Positions 36,678 through 44,882 of a DNA stretch of 64,000 bases are shown here, piece after piece (the stretch's first letter is position 1; each line of letters begins with the position of its first letter). The position numbers and the translations under genes were made by a program. Origin of the DNA: JAHFPN01 sp036559465. Its GTDB lineage: Bacteria; Pseudomonadota; Alphaproteobacteria; Rhizobiales; Xanthobacteraceae. The DNA lies in the NCBI GenBank assembly GCA_036559465.1, contig DATBTC010000063.1:3923-67922 (forward strand). Reading direction: 5' to 3'. The notes below the pieces were generated by a model. That model was not told the DNA's origin. It searched no databases and saw nothing but the letters and a program-made list of their open reading frames with translations.

Positions 36678-39392
36678 ATGGATATCGAGCGCGCGCCAGT
36701 GCCTTCCGACGCCGGCCCCGAGGCCGATACGCCGGCGCGCATTACACCGATGATGGAGCAATATATCGAGATCAAGGCCGCCAATCCCGATTGCCTGCTG
36801 TTCTACCGGATGGGCGATTTCTACGAGATGTTCTTCGACGACGCCGAACTAGCTTCCCGCGCGCTTGGCATCGTGCTCACCAAGCGCGGCAAGCATCTGG
36901 GCCGCGACATTCCGATGTGCGGCGTGCCGGTCGAGCGCTCGGAAGAATATCTGCATCGCCTGATCGCGCTCGGCCACCGGGTCGCCGTCTGCGAGCAGAT
37001 CGAGGACCCGGCCGAAGCGCGCAAGCGCGGCTCCAAGTCGCTGGTGCGCCGCGACGTCACCCGTCTCGTGACGCCAGGCACACTCACCGAGGACACGCTC
37101 TTGGAGGCCCGCCGCAACAATTGGCTGGTCGCCATCGCGCGCGGCAGGCCCGCTAGCGACGCCGAGGCGCTATTCGGCATTGCCTGGCTCGACATCTCCA
37201 CCGGTGAGTTCTTCGCCACCGAATGCGATCGCATAAGGCTCGGCGCGGAGCTCGCGCGGCTGGAGCCCGGAGAGGTCGTGATCGCCGACAATCTTTACGA
37301 GGACGCGGAGCTGAAACCGCTGTGGCGGTCCTTGGCGGCGGTGAGCCCGGTTACCCGCGACCTGTTCGACGGCGCGACGGCGGACCGCCGGCTGGCTTCC
37401 TTCTTCAACGTGGCGACGGCCGATTCCTTCGGTGCGTTCTCGCGTCTCGAGCTTTCCGCGGCGGCCGCGGCCGTGACCTATGTGGACCGCACGCAGCTTG
37501 GCAAGCGTCCGGCGCTTTCGCCGCCGGCACGCGAGCGCGCGGCGGTGCTCGTCATCGACGCGCCGACGCGCGCCAATCTCGAATTGATCCGCACGCTTTC
37601 TGGCCAAACGCGCGGCTCGCTGCTTTCCGTGATCGACCGCACCATGACCGCCGCCGGCGCTCGTATGCTCTCCGCGCGGCTGGCGAGCCCCCTGATCGAA
37701 CCCGATGCGATCAACGGACGTCTCGATGCGGTCGCGCTCTTGGTCGAAGACGCGCGCTGCCGCGCCGAACTGCGCGAGGCGCTCAGCAAGACGCCCGATC
37801 TTTCGCGCTCGCTTGCGCGGCTCTCGCTCGGCCGCGGCGGGCCGCGCGATCTCGCCGCCGTGCGCGAAGCGCTCGGGTCCGCCGAGAATATTGCCGATGT
37901 TCTTGGTGGCGCGGTGAAACTGCTGCCGGAACTGGCTTCCGCGCTCAAGGCGCTCGAGGCACCGGGCGGCAAGCTCGCCGGGGAGCTCGCCGCCGTCCTC
38001 GCCGACGATCTGCCGCTCTTGAAGCGCGACGGCGGTTTCGTACGCGCGGGCTTCGATCCGGACCTCGATGCCGCGCGCAAGCTGCGCGACGACGCCCGCC
38101 ACGTGATCGTCGGTTTGCAGACGCGCTATGCCGAGGAGACCGGCATCCGCTCACTCAAGATCAAGCACAACAATGTGCTCGGCTATTTTGTGGAAGTTCC
38201 TGCCGCCCAGGGCGAGCGGCTCCTGGGCGGTCCCGCGCGCGAGACCTTCATCCACCGTCAGACGCTGGCCGGCGCCATGCGCTTCACTTCGTCCGAGCTC
38301 GGCGAATTGGAGTCGCGCATTTCTTCAGCCGGCGAACGCGCGCTTGGCTTCGAGCTTTCGATCTTCGACCAGATGACGGAGAAAGTGATCGCTTCTGCGA
38401 AGAGCCTCGAAGCCGTCGCCGACGCCCTCGCGCGCGTCGATGTAGCCTCCGCACTCGCCGAGCTTGCCGCGGCTGAAGCCTGGACCCGGCCCGAGGTCGA
38501 CGCCTCGCTCGATTTCCGCATCGAAGCCGGCCGCCACCCGGTCGTGGAGGAGGCGCTGCGGCGCGAGCACGGGCCGTTCGTGGCCAATGATAGCGATCTG
38601 TCGCCGCCTGCGATCGAAGAAGCGGGCCGCATCTGGCTCGTCACCGGCCCCAACATGGCGGGCAAGTCCACGTTTTTGCGCCAGAACGCGCTGATTGCGA
38701 TCCTGGCGCAAATGGGCAGCTTCGTGCCGTCGCGGCGCGCCAAGATCGGCGTGATCGACCGGCTGTTTTCGCGCGTCGGTGCGGCCGACGATCTTGCCCA
38801 CGGCCGCTCCACCTTCATGGTCGAGATGGTGGAAACCGCGGCGATCCTGCATCAGGCGACCGAGCGCTCGCTGGTGATCCTCGACGAGATCGGCCGCGGC
38901 ACTGCGACCTTCGACGGACTATCGATCGCCTGGGCGTCGCTCGAGCATTTGCACGAGAAGAACCGCTGCCGGGCTTTGTTCGCCACGCACTTTCATGAGC
39001 TGACCGCGTTGGTAGCCCGCCTGAAGCGGCTGGTGAACGCCACCGTGCGGGTCAAGGAGTTTCAGGGCGACGTGATTTTCCTGCACGAGGTGACCGAAGG
39101 CGTCGCCGACCGCTCCTACGGAATTCAAGTGGCGAAGCTCGCGGGCCTGCCCATGGCCGTGATCGAACGGGCGCGCCTGGTGCTCGCCGAGCTTGAAGCT
39201 TCCGACCGTGCCGCGCCGACGCACAAGCTCATCGACGACCTTCCGCTGTTTTCCGCCGCGAGGAGCGCCTCGCCGCCCGAGGATCCGCTGAAAGACGAGC
39301 TCGACCGGGTCGATCCCGACGCGCTGTCGCCGAAGGAAGCGCTCGAGGCGCTCTATCGGCTTAAGTTATTGAGAAAGCAGCAGGAAAAGTGA
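36678..39392 (+). CDS. mutS: DNA mismatch repair protein MutS
   Basis: 904 residues. The mismatch-binding Phe-x-Glu lies in LLFYRMGDFYEMFFDDA, Walker A is VTGPNMAGKSTFLRQNALIA, the signature is DDLAHGRSTFMVEM and Walker B is LVILDEIGRGTATFDGLSIAW. It recognises mismatches and recruits MutL. It is divergent from maeB; the intergenic 124 bases hold no obvious promoter. A hairpin at 39408-39432 lies just after the stop. Confidence 0.96.
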   Translation: MDIERAPVPSDAGPEADTPARITPMMEQYIEIKAANPDCLLFYRMGDFYEMFFDDAELASRALGIVLTKRGKHLGRDIPMCGVPVERSEEYLHRLIALGHRVAVCEQIEDPAEARKRGSKSLVRRDVTRLVTPGTLTEDTLLEARRNNWLVAIARGRPASDAEALFGIAWLDISTGEFFATECDRIRLGAELARLEPGEVVIADNLYEDAELKPLWRSLAAVSPVTRDLFDGATADRRLASFFNVATADSFGAFSRLELSAAAAAVTYVDRTQLGKRPALSPPARERAAVLVIDAPTRANLELIRTLSGQTRGSLLSVIDRTMTAAGARMLSARLASPLIEPDAINGRLDAVALLVEDARCRAELREALSKTPDLSRSLARLSLGRGGPRDLAAVREALGSAENIADVLGGAVKLLPELASALKALEAPGGKLAGELAAVLADDLPLLKRDGGFVRAGFDPDLDAARKLRDDARHVIVGLQTRYAEETGIRSLKIKHNNVLGYFVEVPAAQGERLLGGPARETFIHRQTLAGAMRFTSSELGELESRISSAGERALGFELSIFDQMTEKVIASAKSLEAVADALARVDVASALAELAAAEAWTRPEVDASLDFRIEAGRHPVVEEALRREHGPFVANDSDLSPPAIEEAGRIWLVTGPNMAGKSTFLRQNALIAILAQMGSFVPSRRAKIGVIDRLFSRVGAADDLAHGRSTFMVEMVETAAILHQATERSLVILDEIGRGTATFDGLSIAWASLEHLHEKNRCRALFATHFHELTALVARLKRLVNATVRVKEFQGDVIFLHEVTEGVADRSYGIQVAKLAGLPMAVIERARLVLAELEASDRAAPTHKLIDDLPLFSAARSASPPEDPLKDELDRVDPDALSPKEALEALYRLKLLRKQQEK

Positions 39393-39407
39393 GCGACGGA
39401 AATGCAA

Positions 39408-39432
39408 ACGGCGCCGCGTTTAGCGGCGCCGT
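39408..39432. terminator. hairpin between mutS and the convergent binding-protein gene
   Basis: A ten-base perfect stem ACGGCGCCGC / GCGGCGCCGT with loop GTTTA sits 16 bases past the mutS stop and 20 bases past the convergent stop at 39453. Plus-strand tail is only CTCGATTC, minus-strand tail is TTGCATTTCC, so termination strength is uncertain. Confidence 0.55.
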
Positions 39433-39452
39433 CTCGATTCGTGCGCTCAGGG

Positions 39453-40325
39453 TTAGGCCAGCGAAACGACCGAGTCCTCATATTTGCCGGAACCCATCTG
39501 GCCCTCGGCGAAAATCTCGTGCTTGGCGATCCAGTCGAAGGATTCCTCGAACACTTCCTTCGAGTAGGGCTCAAACACCAGCCGCTCGCCCGGTCCCCAG
39601 CGGCGCGTATCCATCTTGTCGTGGTAGCGCTCGGGAAACTCCTTCTTGTAATAATGCGTATAGAGTTCGGGCCGCAGATCGATGTCGCGCTGAGCGCGCC
39701 GCAGCGCCCGGAAATACTTGCGGATATCCTCCGGGTCCGGGTCGCCGTTGATCATGGTCGAGATCATGAAGGTGGTGTCGAGCACTTTGCGGAAGCCGAG
39801 TTGCTCGGCGAAATAATAAGGTCCGCTGAACAGCGCGCAGGCCGGTATCTCGCCGTCGATCAGCATTTCCATGCGCTTGAACAGCATGCCGTCATTGAAC
39901 GAGAGATTGATCTTGTCGGCCGGCATATATTGCTCGAGCGCCTGAATGGTCGAGTAGTGGCTGCCCGACTGGAAGCCGACCGAGACCGGAACGCCGGCGA
40001 GGTCGGCCGGCGTCTGCACCGGCGAGCCCAGCGGCACGAACACGCCCGAGGGCGACACCGAATAAACGTCGCCATACATCTTGGTATGGCCTTTGGAGGC
40101 GGCGACGTTGACGGTCCAGTGGCAGGCGCAGGTGACGTTCGAGGGTCGCCCTTGCTCGATGGCCTGGAAGGCGCCGACCTTGGCGCCCTTGTCGTGAATC
40201 TTGCCGTCGGTCTTGCGCACCATCTCGCGGAACTCGTATTCGAGTCCTTCCTTGCGGAAATAATCTTTCTCCTCGGCTACCCATTCCTGCAGCCGGAAAT
40301 GCGGTTCGATGACGAATTTGGCCAC
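39453..40325 (-). CDS. NMT1/THI5-like periplasmic-binding-protein fold protein without signal peptide
   Basis: 290 residues, GTG after GAGGAAACC. The sequence reads as a type II binding-protein fold: an open EPHFRLQEWVAEEKDYFRKEGLEYEFREMV start, then FQAIEQGRPSNVTCACHWTVNVAASKG, and a second lobe with GVPVSVGFQSGSHYSTIQALEQY. Unlike transporter subunits it has no N-terminal hydrophobic stretch, no lipobox, and no permease or ATPase gene nearby. Its partner is the FadR-type regulator 27 bases upstream. This suggests a cytoplasmic enzyme or ligand-binding protein whose product or ligand is sensed by the regulator (inference). Dihydroxyphthalate-decarboxylase-like enzymes share this fold. Confidence 0.75.
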   Translation of the reverse strand: MAKFVIEPHFRLQEWVAEEKDYFRKEGLEYEFREMVRKTDGKIHDKGAKVGAFQAIEQGRPSNVTCACHWTVNVAASKGHTKMYGDVYSVSPSGVFVPLGSPVQTPADLAGVPVSVGFQSGSHYSTIQALEQYMPADKINLSFNDGMLFKRMEMLIDGEIPACALFSGPYYFAEQLGFRKVLDTTFMISTMINGDPDPEDIRKYFRALRRAQRDIDLRPELYTHYYKKEFPERYHDKMDTRRWGPGERLVFEPYSKEVFEESFDWIAKHEIFAEGQMGSGKYEDSVVSLA

Positions 40326-40352
40326 GGTTTCCTCCTCGTTTGATTTTGATAA

Positions 40353-41123
40353 TTAGCAGCAACTCGGATCGTTGGGTTTTCCCTTGGCGTGCTCGGTGAC
40401 GCGTCGGGTGCGGATCATTTTCACGTGGTCGTCCATCAGGCGCCGCGCTGCGGCGGCGTCGCGCGCCTCGATCAAGTCCACGAGTTCCCGGTGCACGTCG
40501 ACGATGTGGCGCGCGACCGGAGGGGTGAGCGTCCGGTTCCGCGTCGGCCACGAGACATGCTGCAGCGAAATGAGTTCGGCCACGAGCACGCGGTTGTGCG
40601 AGGCCTCGGCGATCGCCAGATGAAAGTCGCGGCTCGAACGCGTCAGTCCGTCCACGTCGTCGATCTTGTTCTCTGCGTCTTCCAAGAGGGCACGCAATTT
40701 GGCGATGTCTTGGGCGGTGGCGTTCTCGGCCGCTAGCTCGGCGGCGATGCATTCGATGCCGCGTTGCGCGTCCATGATCTCGCGCACTTCGACGCCGGTC
40801 AGCTCCAGCTGCACCGCCAGCGCCTCGGCGAACAGCCGCGGATTGCCATGCGCGATGCGCGCGCCACCCTTGGCGCCCATTCGGATCTCGACCACGCCGA
40901 GCGCTTCCAGCGTACGCAGTGCGTCGCGCGCTACGATGCGGCTCACGCCGTATTTGGCGGCAAGCTCTTTTTCAGTGTCGAGGAAATCGCCGGGCTTGAG
41001 GCGCTTTTCGAACAGCGCCTCGCGCACCTCGGCGATGATCTGGTTGGAAAGCGAGCTGCCGCGGCCGGGCAGCGCGGACCGCTCGTCGATGCCGGATTCG
41101 ATGACGACTGGACGCCAGGACAT
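40353..41123 (-). CDS. GntR-family regulator, FadR subfamily
   Basis: 256 residues. The N-terminal winged helix is LSNQIIAEVREALFEKRLKPGDFLDTEKELAAKYGVSRIVARDALRTLEALGVVEIRMGAKGG. An all-helical FCD effector domain (about 110-230) carries the metal-coordinating Asp and His residues (SSRDFHLAIAEASHN..., ARHIVDVHRELVDLI). FCD regulators sense carboxylates. It is 27 bases upstream of the binding-protein-fold gene on the same strand and presumably controls it, perhaps through the palindrome at 41176-41192. Confidence 0.9.
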   Translation of the reverse strand: MSWRPVVIESGIDERSALPGRGSSLSNQIIAEVREALFEKRLKPGDFLDTEKELAAKYGVSRIVARDALRTLEALGVVEIRMGAKGGARIAHGNPRLFAEALAVQLELTGVEVREIMDAQRGIECIAAELAAENATAQDIAKLRALLEDAENKIDDVDGLTRSSRDFHLAIAEASHNRVLVAELISLQHVSWPTRNRTLTPPVARHIVDVHRELVDLIEARDAAAARRLMDDHVKMIRTRRVTEHAKGKPNDPSCC

Positions 41124-41175
41124 GAAGTAGCTTCCCGCTGAGGAGGCTAGAACCTAGCAGGCAAGTTTAAAATGA

Positions 41176-41192
41176 TAAAGATACTATCTTTA
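41176..41192. promoter_or_regulatory. 17-base palindrome, candidate operator of the GntR regulator
   Basis: TAAAGATACTATCTTTA is a perfect inverted repeat (8 + 1 + 8). It lies 53 bases before the regulator start in an AT-rich intergenic stretch (41160-41232) that stands out from the GC-rich genome. Size, symmetry and place fit a GntR-family operator, but no binding evidence exists. Confidence 0.5.
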
Positions 41193-41233
41193 GAATTTTA
41201 CTTACATAACCCTTTGATTTTGTTGATAAACCG

Positions 41234-41746
41234 TCAGCGCTTACGGACGATTTTTGCCTCCGCTACCGGCACGCCCTTACGTATCGTCTGCAGCACCACG
41301 CAATAGCGCTCGGTGACTGCGAGCAACTTGTCGAGCTGCTCCTGGGTGGCGTCGGTGTCGATATTGAAGGTGACACCGATGCGCTCGAAGCCGACCGCCG
41401 CCTCGCGATCGACGCCGAGCGTGCCGCGAAAATCGATGTCGCCCTCGGCCTCGACCTGGCCCGAACGAATCTCGATGCCGAACGCGGTCGCTACTGAGTT
41501 CAACGTGACGCCGGCACAGGCGACGAGAGCCTCGAGCAACATATCGCCTGAGCACAGTTCATGACCTGAGCCGCCGGTCGCAGGATGCAGTCCAGCGAGT
41601 GCGATGGCGCGGCCGGTCTCTACCTTGCAGGTGAGGCCCTCGTTGAGCACGCCCTTGGCCTTCAGCGTGACGAGCGCGGCGTTCGGCTCTTTCTTGTAGC
41701 GATCCTTCAAAGGCGCTTGCAGTGCGCGCAGTTCGGTCGCGTCCAT
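41234..41746 (-). CDS. OsmC-family protein
   Basis: 170 residues of the OsmC/Ohr fold. The SGHELCSGDMLLEALVACAGVTLNSVATAFGIEI segment carries one active-site-type cysteine and TERYCVVLQTIRKG the second, so thiol-dependent peroxidase chemistry is possible. It has GGGAGATG seven bases before the ATG. The true substrate (organic or lipid hydroperoxide) is not readable. It is read towards the GntR operon with an AT-rich gap between. Confidence 0.85.
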   Translation of the reverse strand: MDATELRALQAPLKDRYKKEPNAALVTLKAKGVLNEGLTCKVETGRAIALAGLHPATGGSGHELCSGDMLLEALVACAGVTLNSVATAFGIEIRSGQVEAEGDIDFRGTLGVDREAAVGFERIGVTFNIDTDATQEQLDKLLAVTERYCVVLQTIRKGVPVAEAKIVRKR

Positions 41747-41952
41747 CGTTCATCTCCCGGCCGAAGCTTGTCGCCTTGGCGCCTGTTAAGTCCATATCAT
41801 ATAATTAATTTCAGTATATTGTCTCGAAGGCCAATCACTGTGGGCCCCGCGCTGAAAGCGCTACTCGGTCTAAGAACATGCCGATCGGTAGCCTGCGGTG
41901 ACTTGGCTCTTGTGATCGGTTATGCCGCGCCAGGAAAGGCCGCGTTGCCACT

Positions 41953-44772
41953 ATGCTCGAGACCAGCCGCCGGCGCCGGCCCGAAGCCGCACACGCCGAA
42001 ATCATCGATCTCAAAGCGACCCGTGCGCGGCTTGCGGCGCTGGCCCAGAAGCATGCCAACAACGAGCAGGAGCTGCGCGCCGCGGTCGCCGCGCAGCTGA
42101 AGCGCACCTATCTGGAGGGCCGCGCGACTGCCGAGAAGCTGCTTGTCGCCGATCGCTCCGGCCGTGCCTGCGCCGAGCGGCTGTCGCGGCTGATGGACGG
42201 CATCGTCGGCCTCGCCTTCGAGGTCGCGACCGGCGTCTATCGTTCGGCCAATCCCTCCTCGAGCGAGCGCATGGCGATCGTCGCCATAGGCGGCTACGGC
42301 CGCGGCATGCTGGCGCCCGGCTCCGATATCGATCTCCTGTTCCTGCTCCCTTACAAACAGACCGCATGGGGCGAGAGCGTCGCCGAATCCGTGCTCTACG
42401 CGCTCTGGGACATGGGCCTCAAGGTCGGTCACGCGACGCGCTCGATCGACGAATGCATCCGTCAGGCCCGCGCCGACATGACGATCAGGACGTCGCTGCT
42501 CGAGGCGCGCCACTTGTTCGGCGACCGCGCGCTGTTCGAGGAGTTCGATCGCCGCTTCGACAAGGAAATCGTGCAGGGCACCGCGCACGAGTTTGTCGCC
42601 GCCAAGCTCGCTGAGCGCGCCGAGCGGCACCGCCGCGCCGGCCAGTCGCGCTATCTGGTCGAGCCGAACGTCAAGGACGGCAAAGGCGGGCTGCGCGATC
42701 TGCATACGCTGTTCTGGATCGCCAAATACGTCTATCGCGTGAAAACCGCCGATGAGCTCGTGGAAAAAGGCGTCTACTCGCGCGCTGAACTATCGCTATT
42801 CCGCCGCTGCGAGGAATTCCTATGGGCGGTGCGCTGCCATCTGCATTTTCTCGCCGGCCGCGCCGAGGAACGGCTCTCGTTCGAGGTGCAGCGCGATATG
42901 GCAATCCGGCTCGGCTACACCGAGCATCCGGGCCAGCAGGACGTCGAGCGCTTCATGAAGCACTACTTCCTCGTCGCCAAGGACGTCGGCGATCTCACCG
43001 CCATCGTCTGCGCCGAATTGGAGGAGCGTCACGTCAAGCCGGCCCAAGGCTTGACCCGCATGGTCGCGCGCCTGGTGCGCCCCAAGCGCCGGCCGATGAA
43101 GGACTATCCCGATTTCGTCGTCGAATACGACCGCATCAATATTTCCGATCCCGAGGCGTTCGCGCGCGATCCCGTGAACCTGATCCGCATGTTCCACTTG
43201 GCAGAACGTCATGACCTCGACTTCAAGCCCGACGCGCTCCGCGTCGTCCGCCGCTCGCTGAAGCTGATCGACACGGAACTGCGTGCCGACGAGACCGCTA
43301 ACCGGCTGTTTCGCGAGATTCTGACCTCGAAAAACGCCCCCGAACAGGCGCTGCGCAAGATGAACGAAGCCGGCGTCTTGGGCCATTTCGTGCTCGACTT
43401 CGGCCGCGTCGTCGCGATGATGCAGTTCAACCTCTATCACCACTATACGGTCGACGAGCATCTGATTCGCTGCATCGGCGTACTGTCGGAGATCGAGCGC
43501 GGCACCAATCCCGAATACGGTCTGGCCAACGAGCTGATGGCCGGAATCATGAACCGCGATCTGCTCTATGTCGCGCTATTCCTGCACGACATCGCCAAGG
43601 GTCGGCCCGAGGATCATTCGGTCGCGGGCGCCAAGGTCGCTCGCCGCTTCTGCCCGCGCCTCGGCCTCAGCGTGGCCGAGACCGAAACCGTCTCCTGGCT
43701 GGTCGAGCAGCATCTGGTCATGTCCACCATCGCCCAGTCGCGCGATCTGGCCGACCGCAAGACCATCGAGGACTTCGCCGCGGTCGTGCAGAATCTGGAA
43801 CGTATGAAGCTCCTGCTGATCCTTACCACCGCCGACATCCGCGCCGTAGGCCCCGGTGTCTGGAACGGCTGGAAGGCGCAACTCCTACGCAATCTCTATT
43901 ACGAGACCGAGCCGACGTTGACCGGCGGCTTCTCGGAAGTGAATCGCGCCCGCCGCGTCGAGTTCGCGCAAGCGGAATTCAAGACCACGCTTTCCGGCTG
44001 GCAACCCGCCGAGATCGAGCGCTATGTCGCCCGCCACTATCCGCCTTACTGGTTGAAGGTGGATCTGGAGCGCAAGCTCGCGCACGCCGGGTTCCTTCGA
44101 AAGGCCGAGACCGAGGGCCGCCGGCTCGCCACCGCCGCCAAGATCGATGCTGCACGCGGCGTGACGGAGCTCACCATTCTGGCGCCCGACCACCCGCGTC
44201 TGCTTTCCATCATTGCAGGCGCCTGCGCCGCCGCCGGCGCCAATATCGTCGATGCGCAGATTTTCACCACCACCGACGGGCTCGCGCTCGATTCGATCTC
44301 GATCTCGCGCGAATTCGAGCTCGACGAGGATGAAGAGCGCCGCGCGCGGCGCATCGCCGAAAGCATCGAGCAGGCGCTTAAGGGCGAGCGGCGTCCGTCC
44401 GACGCAGTCGCCCGCCGCGCCAAGCCGCGCCACAGCGCGTTCTCGATCGAACCCGAGGTCAACATCAACAATGTCTGGTCGAACCGCCACACCGTGCTCG
44501 AGGTTTCGGGGCTCGACCGGCCCGGCCTTCTGCACGACCTCACGCACGCGATTTCGCGGCTCAATCTCAACATCGCCTCGGCGCATGTCGCGACCTTCGG
44601 CGAGCGCGCGGTTGACGTCTTCTATGTCACCGACCTGATGGGCGCCAAGATCATCTCGGCGCCGCGCCAGGCCACGATCCGCCGCGCGCTGTTGGCGATC
44701 TTCGAGCGCAAGGAAGAAGAGGCGCCCCGGGCCAAGCCGGGCCGGCCGCCGGTGCCTGCCGTTTTGCGGTGA
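41953..44772 (+). CDS. glnD: bifunctional [protein-PII] uridylyltransferase / uridylyl-removing enzyme GlnD
   Basis: 939 residues. The nucleotidyltransferase motif GGYGRGMLAPGSDIDLLFLLP lies at 113-133, and an HD domain with LFLHDIAKGRPEDHS near 540 removes UMP. Two ACT domains (TILAPDHPRLLSIIAGACAAAG and VLEVSGLDRPGLLHDLTHAISRLN) sense glutamine. It controls PII proteins and so nitrogen assimilation. The 206 bases before it (41747-41952) hold no gene; an AT-rich segment at about 41795-41820 may contain its promoter. Confidence 0.95.
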   Translation: MLETSRRRRPEAAHAEIIDLKATRARLAALAQKHANNEQELRAAVAAQLKRTYLEGRATAEKLLVADRSGRACAERLSRLMDGIVGLAFEVATGVYRSANPSSSERMAIVAIGGYGRGMLAPGSDIDLLFLLPYKQTAWGESVAESVLYALWDMGLKVGHATRSIDECIRQARADMTIRTSLLEARHLFGDRALFEEFDRRFDKEIVQGTAHEFVAAKLAERAERHRRAGQSRYLVEPNVKDGKGGLRDLHTLFWIAKYVYRVKTADELVEKGVYSRAELSLFRRCEEFLWAVRCHLHFLAGRAEERLSFEVQRDMAIRLGYTEHPGQQDVERFMKHYFLVAKDVGDLTAIVCAELEERHVKPAQGLTRMVARLVRPKRRPMKDYPDFVVEYDRINISDPEAFARDPVNLIRMFHLAERHDLDFKPDALRVVRRSLKLIDTELRADETANRLFREILTSKNAPEQALRKMNEAGVLGHFVLDFGRVVAMMQFNLYHHYTVDEHLIRCIGVLSEIERGTNPEYGLANELMAGIMNRDLLYVALFLHDIAKGRPEDHSVAGAKVARRFCPRLGLSVAETETVSWLVEQHLVMSTIAQSRDLADRKTIEDFAAVVQNLERMKLLLILTTADIRAVGPGVWNGWKAQLLRNLYYETEPTLTGGFSEVNRARRVEFAQAEFKTTLSGWQPAEIERYVARHYPPYWLKVDLERKLAHAGFLRKAETEGRRLATAAKIDAARGVTELTILAPDHPRLLSIIAGACAAAGANIVDAQIFTTTDGLALDSISISREFELDEDEERRARRIAESIEQALKGERRPSDAVARRAKPRHSAFSIEPEVNINNVWSNRHTVLEVSGLDRPGLLHDLTHAISRLNLNIASAHVATFGERAVDVFYVTDLMGAKIISAPRQATIRRALLAIFERKEEEAPRAKPGRPPVPAVLR

Positions 44773-44882
44773 TTACGCAAGGCTCGGCTACCGCTTAACC
44801 GCCCCTTAAACCGCCGCTTTTAGGGTTCCTTAACCTCAGGGGCTGAGGCGAGCCGGCGCTGGGAGCCGGACCGGATAGAGGA

